13,523 nucleotides of DNA, taken from positions 1 through 13,523 of the forward strand of contig JBFGUI010000093.1 of assembly GCA_041565695.1 (NCBI GenBank). Direction: 5' to 3'. Under the pieces are notes generated by a model. The model was given only the letters and a program-made list of their open reading frames with translations. It did no database searches and was not told the origin of the DNA. The stretch comes from Pelagibius sp041565695 (GTDB lineage: Bacteria > Pseudomonadota > Alphaproteobacteria > Kiloniellales > Kiloniellaceae). Shown piece after piece: positions 8,914 to 13,523 of the stretch (its first letter is position 1; every line of letters begins with the position of its first letter). A program made the position numbers and the translations under genes.

Positions 8914-8950
8914 TTCCTAGTTTTCGCGGCGAATTCCTACTTTTTCGCGG
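8914..8950 (-). repeat. Tandem 16/17-bp direct repeats, 20-bp period, upstream of the acidic-protein promoter
   Basis: TTCCTAGTTTTCGCGG (8914-8929) and TTCCTACTTTTTCGCGG (8934-8950) differ by one substitution and one extra T. Their starts are 20 bases apart, close to two helical turns, and they end about 40 bases upstream of the predicted -35 of the acidic-protein gene. This is the geometry of paired activator sites on one DNA face. The repeats are seen directly; binding is inferred. Confidence 0.5.
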
Positions 8951-9002
8951 TTGACGGGTTCCTTTGCCCCAGATTCGCGGACGGCCGGGCCCGGCGCCCC
9001 GG

Positions 9003-9041
9003 CAAGAAAAACGGCGCTCCCCGCTACCGGGAAGCGCCGTT
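9003..9041 (-). terminator. Rho-independent terminator of tolC
   Basis: Reading the minus strand, AACGGCGCT (9041-9033) pairs with AGCGCCGTT (9018-9010). An inner CCC/GGG extension across one bulge closes the loop further. The stem runs straight into TTTTTCTTGCC. It begins 49 bases after the tolC stop. There is no T-run on the other side, so it acts only on minus-strand transcripts and insulates the acidic-protein gene from tolC. Confidence 0.85.
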
Positions 9042-9090
9042 CTCAGGACCTGGCGGGGCCACCCGCAGGCGGCCCCGATCAAATCTTAAC

Positions 9091-10494
9091 TCAGTCCTTC
9101 AGACCGTCGATCCAGGACTTGTGCTCGACGACCGCCTGATCCGGGGCGCTGACGCCCAGAGTCTCGAGCAGGATGCCGCCGACGCCGAGGATACGGTAGG
9201 ACGCCAGCTGCTCGTTGGTCTGAGCCGTGATCAGCTGCCCTTCCGAAGTGAAGAGTTCGTTCTCGGCATCGAGCACGTCCAGCAGCGTCCGCTGCGCCAC
9301 CTCGAACTGCTGCTCGTAGGCCGCCAGCGTCGAGCGGTTGAAGTCGCGGGCGTCTTCCAGCGCTTCGATGCTGTCACGTGCCGCCTCGAGCTCGAACCAG
9401 GAGCGCCGCATCTCCTGCTGGGATTCCAGCACCGAGCGATAGCGCCGGTTCTTGCTTTCCGTCAGACGGAAGAGCGCTTCCTGGCGCGCCGCACGGTCAA
9501 TGCCGCCACGGAAGATGTTCCAGCGAACCCGGAGCATCACTTGGTTGTTGAACTCGTAGGTGTCGAGCGCCGAGGTGCCGTCGTTGTATTCGGTCTGCGC
9601 CTCGAGGGTGACCGCCGGATAGAGCGGAACTTCCGACAGCTCGACCTCAGCCTCGGCAGTCCGCACGTCGGCTTCGAAGATCTTCGTCGTCGGATTGTTG
9701 CGCACGGCCAACTGCACCGCGTCGTCCAGGTCCGCCGGCAGCGAAGCCGCCGGGAATTCCGGATAGGTCAGGTCGTTGCCCGGGAAGGAACCGACGATAC
9801 GGGTGAACACCGCTTCGGAGATCCGCAGGTTCTGCAGGTTCTCGACCAGGGTGTTCTGGGCACGAGCCGTACGGGCCTCGGTCTGGTCGACGTCGGCTTG
9901 GCTGCCGCCGCCGCCCTGCAGCCGGGCGCGCATGGCGTCCAGCACCTGACGGTGGTAGGCAACGTTGTCTTCGGCGAGACGCACCAAGTCACGGGTCCGC
10001 AGAACCTCCATGTAGGCGCCGATGGCGTCGAGCGCCAGCACCTCGGAGTTCTCGAGAACGCGGCTGGCTGCCGATTCCACACGGGCCATCTCACGCTCGA
10101 CCGTCGCGCCGGCTTCGAAACCGTCGAAGATGCGCTGTTGCAGGGTGATCGATGACTCTCTGCGCATCGTCTCTTCATAGTCGCCGCCCGAGGACCGCGA
10201 CGTCGAGTCGTTGAAGGCCTCGAAACCTACGCCGGCGGCAACGTCAATCTGCGGCAGGTAAAGGCCGCGCGCCTGACGCAACTCCTGGTCAACCGCTTCA
10301 CGGTTGCTGGCGACGATGCCGATATCCGGGTTCGTGGCGATAGCCTGCTGAACCGCGTCCTGCAGCGACATGGCATTGGCCGATACCGCCAGTGGAAATA
10401 CCAGGGCGCCGCTGAGAAGCGCCGCCTTGAAGTGATTGAAACTCGTCTTGCGAGACCAGCGCATGCTAGCTTCCCCCGACATAAAACCTTGCAT
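9091..10494 (-). CDS. tolC: TolC-family outer-membrane channel of type I secretion
   Basis: Forms the trimeric outer-membrane and periplasmic tunnel used with an ABC transporter and a membrane-fusion protein. The 467-aa protein has a signal peptide ending in ALVFPLAVSANA, with likely cleavage after residue 41. It then starts MSLQDAVQQAIATNPDI, the usual mature N-terminus (the 'L..A...A...NP' pattern), and repeats it internally at DLDDAVQLAVRNNP, reflecting the family's duplicated halves. Long amphipathic helices (QTEARTARAQNTLVENL, YEQQFEVAQRTLLDVLDAENEL) fit the coiled-coil barrel. The ATG at 10494 has GGAGG 8 bases upstream. An in-frame ATG at 10464 also has GGGGGA and would give a more normal n-region, so either start is possible. 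It is divergent from the secretion ABC gene across about 1 kb, which suggests they work together. Multidrug efflux use cannot be ruled out. Confidence 0.9.
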   Translation of the reverse strand: MQGFMSGEASMRWSRKTSFNHFKAALLSGALVFPLAVSANAMSLQDAVQQAIATNPDIGIVASNREAVDQELRQARGLYLPQIDVAAGVGFEAFNDSTSRSSGGDYEETMRRESSITLQQRIFDGFEAGATVEREMARVESAASRVLENSEVLALDAIGAYMEVLRTRDLVRLAEDNVAYHRQVLDAMRARLQGGGGSQADVDQTEARTARAQNTLVENLQNLRISEAVFTRIVGSFPGNDLTYPEFPAASLPADLDDAVQLAVRNNPTTKIFEADVRTAEAEVELSEVPLYPAVTLEAQTEYNDGTSALDTYEFNNQVMLRVRWNIFRGGIDRAARQEALFRLTESKNRRYRSVLESQQEMRRSWFELEAARDSIEALEDARDFNRSTLAAYEQQFEVAQRTLLDVLDAENELFTSEGQLITAQTNEQLASYRILGVGGILLETLGVSAPDQAVVEHKSWIDGLKD

Positions 10495-10573
10495 CCAAAA
10501 CCCCTCCCCCGTGTCGGGCCTTGAGCGTCCCCGAGTACGGACGATAAGGCAACAAATCTAGAAATATGCGCGA

Positions 10574-10603
10574 CTTGTAACCCGTTTCCAGTTTGGCTGT
10601 CAA
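10574..10603 (-). promoter_or_regulatory. Predicted sigma70 promoter of tolC
   Basis: On the minus strand a perfect TTGACA (10603-10598), an 18-base spacer and TACAAG (10579-10574; 4 of 6) lie 80 bases upstream of the tolC ATG. A transcript starting near 10567 would have a leader of about 75 bases to the first ATG, including a small CGTCC/GGACG inverted repeat near 10529-10546. This is the best promoter match in the window. Confidence 0.55.
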
Positions 10604-10660
10604 CGCGCGCCCCCGGGGCAAAACAGAGTTAATGGGAGGGAGACGAACTGACATGCCACA

Positions 10661-10680
10661 CTGTGATAATTCGGCCACAG
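10661..10680. promoter_or_regulatory. Inverted repeat CTGTG-N10-CACAG upstream of the tolC promoter
   Basis: CTGTG (10661-10665) and CACAG (10676-10680) form a symmetric site centred about 100 bases upstream of the predicted tolC transcription start. It includes TGTGATAA, which recurs at 11004-11011. Candidate activator site; factor unknown. Confidence 0.3.
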
Positions 10681-10703
10681 TCACCCAATCAAGCCACTGC
10701 TCC

Positions 10704-10719
10704 GGGTTGCCTTCAACCC
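10704..10719. repeat. Perfect hairpin GGGTTG-CCTT-CAACCC
   Basis: A 6-bp perfect stem with a 4-base loop inside the non-coding spacer. No T-run follows on either strand, so it is not a rho-independent terminator. It could be part of a structured transcript. Confidence 0.35.
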
Positions 10720-11003
10720 AGAAAAACTACTGGGGCGATTACCTGCCCTGTTTTCGCCGGAGCCCCAACTCCCAGCCCCAGCCCGCCTGGCCGTTTCGAC
10801 CAGCGGTTACCTGCGAATTTGCCCGCCGACCCTCGAAGCCAAGCTTGAGCAATTCGCTTAAGCATCGGATAAGCACACCCGATTCGTAATGGTTAACTTT
10901 GCACAGAAACGCAGAGACGTCGAAGGAATTTAGACCCCCCTGCGGCATTTTTGTTCACGACCGGGCCAGCACCCTCATTTCCATCATGCTCTGGCCCGAA
11001 AGA

Positions 11004-11017
11004 TGTGATAAATCACA
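11004..11017. promoter_or_regulatory. Palindrome TGTGAT-AA-ATCACA in the tolC-ABC spacer
   Basis: A 6-bp perfect inverted repeat with a 2-base centre. The half-sites resemble CRP/FNR-superfamily half-sites, but the spacing (TGTGA-N4-TCACA) is two bases shorter than the E. coli CRP site, so the factor is uncertain. It lies about 515 bases before the ABC start codon. Confidence 0.35.
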
Positions 11018-11292
11018 CTGTCATAAGGCGTTAGCTGCTCCAGTCTCGGAGGCAGGGCCGACCCGCCGAGCGGCGTCAGGGCGGGCCCGCAGGGATTTCG
11101 GTGGGAAGTCCTGCTGTCTGTCGGCAGCATCGCCACCAAAGCTGATCTGCGTTCAGCCAGCCGTCGGCGGAGCGTTCGTTCAGAGAGATGCGGCCGGGTG
11201 GCTGCCGCCGGAGTGCCGGCCGGAGGCGGTCTGACGGGGTGGCCGCCGCTGTTTCCGGAAAGCCCTGGTTTGATAGCCGGAGTGTGTTATTA

Positions 11293-11308
11293 ACCCTTTC
11301 GGAAGGGT
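11293..11308. repeat. Perfect hairpin ACCCTT-TCGG-AAGGGT
   Basis: A 6-bp stem with a TCGG loop, preceded by an AT-rich TGTTATTA. The nearest T-run on the plus strand (TTTT near 11320) is too far from the stem for a good terminator. Possibly part of the 5' leader of the ABC gene or the end of a short transcript. Confidence 0.3.
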
Positions 11309-11529
11309 GCATAGCTACGTTTTCTCAGGTGGATCAGATTATTCGCTCCCTTGTCCCTTGCCGAACTCGCAGCTGTTCAGAAGAAGCTTGGGCAAAGGAA
11401 TTCTTTGATCAGATCAGGTCTGGCATATCCCGGGATTCAGGGGCGAAACCTTGGGCCGCTCGCTTCCGCAATGACGGCAGGCGTCGCCGAGCGGATCGAT
11501 GATTAGTTTGTTAGAGGCAAAGGGATAGT

Positions 11530-13523
11530 ATGGCTGCCCGCGACGATACGACCGCCTTCAAGGACAAGATCAAGCTCGGCGACGACAAGGGCACCGATCC
11601 GGAGCTCTCCGCCGCGCCGAAGCAGGACGACTGGCGCGACCCGGCGGTGCAGGCGCCCGGCGCGGCGGCCGAGGATGCCGCCGAGGATGCCGCGGAAGAC
11701 CCGCGGCCCGGCGCGATGTCGGCTAACCTGGCGGAAGCCGACGAGCCCGAAGAGGACGACGCGAAGGACAAGAAGTCGGCGGGTGTTGCCGGTGCGATCC
11801 TGCGCCCCAAGGACCTGATCGAAACCACCACCGACAGCAAGGACTGGAACGTCGCGCCCTCCGAGGTCGACTTCGAGGATCCCCTGGTGCGCTGCCTCTC
11901 GCTGCTGGCGGGCCTGATGCAGCGGCCGATCTCCACTGAGGCCCTGAAGGCCGGTCTGCCGCACGCCAACGAGCCCTTCACGCCGGAGCTGGCGGTGCGC
12001 TCGGCACAGCGCGCCGGGCTCTCGGCCCGCGTCGTGCGCCGGCCGCACATCTCGCGCGTCCTGCCGGTCACGCTGCCCTGCATTCTGCTGCTCAAGGGCG
12101 GCAGCTGCTGCGTGCTGCAGAACGTCAGCCGCGGCCAAGCCGACATTCTGCTGCCCGAGGCCGGCGGCACCGCAAAGACCGTGGAGCTGGCCAGCCTGCA
12201 GGAGCAGTACACCGGTTACGCCATCTTCGCGCGCACCGAGGCCCATTTCGACGAGCGCGCGCCGGAGACCAAGCTGGCCGAGCCGCGCGCCTGGTTCTGG
12301 GGCACGCTGGCCCAGTTCTGGCCGATCTACAGCCACGTGCTGCTGGCATCGATCCTGATCAACTGCTTCGCCATCGCCAGCCCCCTGTTCATCATGAACG
12401 TCTACGACCGCGTGGTGCCGAACCAGGCGATCGAAACGCTCTGGGTGCTGGCCACCGGCGTCATCATCGTCTTCGGCTTCGAGTTCGTGATGCGCAACCT
12501 GCGCACCTACTTCGTCGACATCGCCGGCAAGAACGCCGACGTGATCATCGCCAGCCGGCTGCTGGAACAGCTGATGTCGACACGCCTCGACGCCAAGCCG
12601 GCCTCGACCGGCGCCATGGCGAACAACCTGCGCGAGTTCGAGTCACTGCGTGAGTTCTTCACCTCCGGCACCCTAGTCGCGCTGGTCGACCTGCCGTTCA
12701 TCTTCCTCTTCATCGGCGTCATCTACATCGTCGCCGGGCCGGTCGCCTTCGTGCCGCTGGCCATGGTGCCGCTGGTCATCCTCACCGGCCTGTTCCTGCA
12801 GTACCCGCTGCGTTCCCTGGTCGAGAAGAGCCAGCGCGAGGCAAGCCAGAAGCACGCCCTGCTGGTCGAGGCGATCGACGGCCTGGAAACCATCAAGGCG
12901 ACCGCCGCCGAGGGCCGCGTGCAGAAGTCGTGGGAACGCTTCGTCGGCATGTCCGCCGCCTCCTCCGGGCGCGCCCGCTTCATCGCCGGCCTCGCCACGA
13001 CCTTCGCGCAGATCGCCATCCAGCTCGCCACCGTGATCGTGATCGTCTACGGCGTCTACGAGATCAAGGAGGGCAACATCACCATGGGCGCGCTGATCGC
13101 CGCCACCATCCTCACCGGCCGCTCCCTGGCGCCGCTGGGAGCCGTGGCCGCAATGCTGACCCGCCTGCAGCAGTCGCGGGTCGCGCTGAAGTCCCTCGAC
13201 AACCTGATGAAGGCGCCCGTCGAGCGGGCCCAGAACAAGAAGTTCCTGCACCGCCCGCGGCTCAGCGGCCAGATCGAGTACAAGCAGGTCACCTTCAGCT
13301 ACCCGGGACAGGAGACCAAGGCGCTCGATGGCCTCTCCTTCAAGATCCAGCCGGGCGAGCGGGTCGGCATGCTGGGGCGCATCGGTTCCGGCAAGAGCAC
13401 CGTCGCCCGCATGATGGTCGGCCTCTACGAGCCCATGGAGGGTGCGATCCTGGTAGATGGCACCGACATCCGTCAGGTCGATCCGGCCGACCTGCGCCGC
13501 AACATCGGTTACGTTTCGCAGGA
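11530..13523 (+). CDS. Type I secretion ABC transporter, LssB/LapB-like, partial at 3' end
   Basis: Inner-membrane ATPase that drives one-step export through a membrane-fusion protein and TolC. The 664 residues in the window contain, in order, an acidic extension (1-115) with three AAED units (46-57), a C39-like domain (about 118-240), a six-helix membrane domain (about 255-545) beginning ASPLFIMNVYDRVVPNQA, and an ABC domain from about 575. The ABC domain has Walker A GRIGSGKST (616-624), and the window cuts at the Q-loop (YVSQ, Gln664). GRIGSGKST and NVYDRVVPN are typical of the LssB/LapB branch that exports RTX adhesins and similar proteins. The C39-like domain lacks catalysis: proline 118 stands where the cysteine is expected (DPLVRCL against DCxxxCL). 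AGGGA before ATG 11530 fixes the start. A membrane-fusion gene is expected downstream. Confidence 0.92.
   Translation, partial: MAARDDTTAFKDKIKLGDDKGTDPELSAAPKQDDWRDPAVQAPGAAAEDAAEDAAEDPRPGAMSANLAEADEPEEDDAKDKKSAGVAGAILRPKDLIETTTDSKDWNVAPSEVDFEDPLVRCLSLLAGLMQRPISTEALKAGLPHANEPFTPELAVRSAQRAGLSARVVRRPHISRVLPVTLPCILLLKGGSCCVLQNVSRGQADILLPEAGGTAKTVELASLQEQYTGYAIFARTEAHFDERAPETKLAEPRAWFWGTLAQFWPIYSHVLLASILINCFAIASPLFIMNVYDRVVPNQAIETLWVLATGVIIVFGFEFVMRNLRTYFVDIAGKNADVIIASRLLEQLMSTRLDAKPASTGAMANNLREFESLREFFTSGTLVALVDLPFIFLFIGVIYIVAGPVAFVPLAMVPLVILTGLFLQYPLRSLVEKSQREASQKHALLVEAIDGLETIKATAAEGRVQKSWERFVGMSAASSGRARFIAGLATTFAQIAIQLATVIVIVYGVYEIKEGNITMGALIAATILTGRSLAPLGAVAAMLTRLQQSRVALKSLDNLMKAPVERAQNKKFLHRPRLSGQIEYKQVTFSYPGQETKALDGLSFKIQPGERVGMLGRIGSGKSTVARMMVGLYEPMEGAILVDGTDIRQVDPADLRRNIGYVSQ

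Larger units (their letters stand above)
10495..11529. other. Long non-coding spacer between divergent tolC and secretion ABC genes
   Basis: About 1,035 bases, visibly richer in A/T than the flanking genes. Short open frames exist (10593-10889, 10899-11234, 11188-11502), but they lack convincing ribosome sites and encode Arg/Ser/Pro/Cys-rich strings without recognisable structure. I see the tolC promoter at the left end, several inverted repeats (10661-10680, 10704-10719, 11004-11017, 11293-11308) and a weak plus-strand promoter-like pair, TTGAGC-N17-GATAAG (10845-10873). I found no convincing promoter close to the ABC gene. It could be a large regulatory region, or hold an unannotated small RNA. 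Confidence 0.5.

Noticed and set aside
8813..9082. Minus-strand open frame of 89 codons between tolC and the acidic-protein gene
   Set aside because: It runs through the tolC terminator and the tandem repeats, has no ribosome site, and its product is unstructured.
10704..10719. Hairpin considered as a terminator
   Set aside because: No T-run follows the stem on either strand, and no gene ends nearby.
11018..11024. CTGTCAT resembling one half of a Pho box
   Set aside because: The second 7-bp half at the required 4-base spacing is absent (CGTTAGC follows), so a PhoB site is not supported.
10593..11502. Three short plus-strand open frames in the tolC-ABC spacer
   Set aside because: Weak or non-ATG starts, no good ribosome sites, and Arg/Ser/Pro/Cys-rich products with no recognisable features. 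Kept as non-coding, though one could be a real small protein.
11503..12336. Minus-strand open frame of 277 codons opposite the ABC transporter
   Set aside because: Fully antisense to the ABC gene's extension, C39-like and early membrane regions; a typical GC-rich shadow frame.

Overview
The window comes from a GC-rich bacterial chromosome. Codon use, the ribbon-helix-helix family protein, the LssB-type secretion transporter and the leucine-degradation genes all suggest an alphaproteobacterium, perhaps a Rhodospirillales or Kiloniellales relative. That placement is an inference from gene content, not a phylogenetic test.

Left part (1-7052, minus strand): a tightly packed five-gene operon. In transcription order it holds the carboxyltransferase subunit of methylcrotonyl-CoA carboxylase, a methylglutaconyl-CoA hydratase (LiuC type), a TVGYGD potassium-type channel, a CPA2/KefB-KefC-type cation:proton antiporter with a C-terminal RCK (TrkA-N) domain, and the biotin-carboxylase/biotin-carrier subunit of methylcrotonyl-CoA carboxylase, which runs off the left edge. 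The two carboxylase subunits and the hydratase perform consecutive steps of leucine breakdown (3-methylcrotonyl-CoA to 3-methylglutaconyl-CoA to HMG-CoA). The two ion-transport genes sit between them with gaps of only 4-15 bases. Ribosome-binding sites overlap or adjoin the preceding stop codons, so co-transcription is very likely.

Middle (7053-8366, plus strand): a divergent promoter region, then a 114-aa conserved protein of unknown function (a family often labelled 'tryptophan synthase beta-like' without good reason), then a 220-aa protein with an N-terminal ribbon-helix-helix domain and a possible PAS-like C-terminal half.

Right part (8393-13523): type I secretion. A 134-aa, very acidic, cysteine-free unknown protein (minus strand) converges on the RHH gene and has its own structured promoter region with tandem 16/17-bp repeats. 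Upstream of it lies a TolC-family outer-membrane channel (minus strand) with a clear rho-independent terminator and a TTGACA promoter. About 1 kb of non-coding DNA follows, then a divergent LssB-like type I secretion ABC transporter (plus strand, cut by the right edge). This transporter has a degenerate C39-like domain and an unusual ~115-residue acidic N-terminal extension. The ABC protein and TolC would form two of the three parts of a secretion channel. The membrane-fusion protein and an obvious RTX or adhesin substrate are not in the window.

No tRNA, rRNA, CRISPR array, insertion sequence or phage gene was seen. The best candidates for something undescribed are the ion-transport pair inside the leucine operon, the acidic 134-aa protein with its promoter architecture, and the long structured spacer between tolC and the ABC gene.
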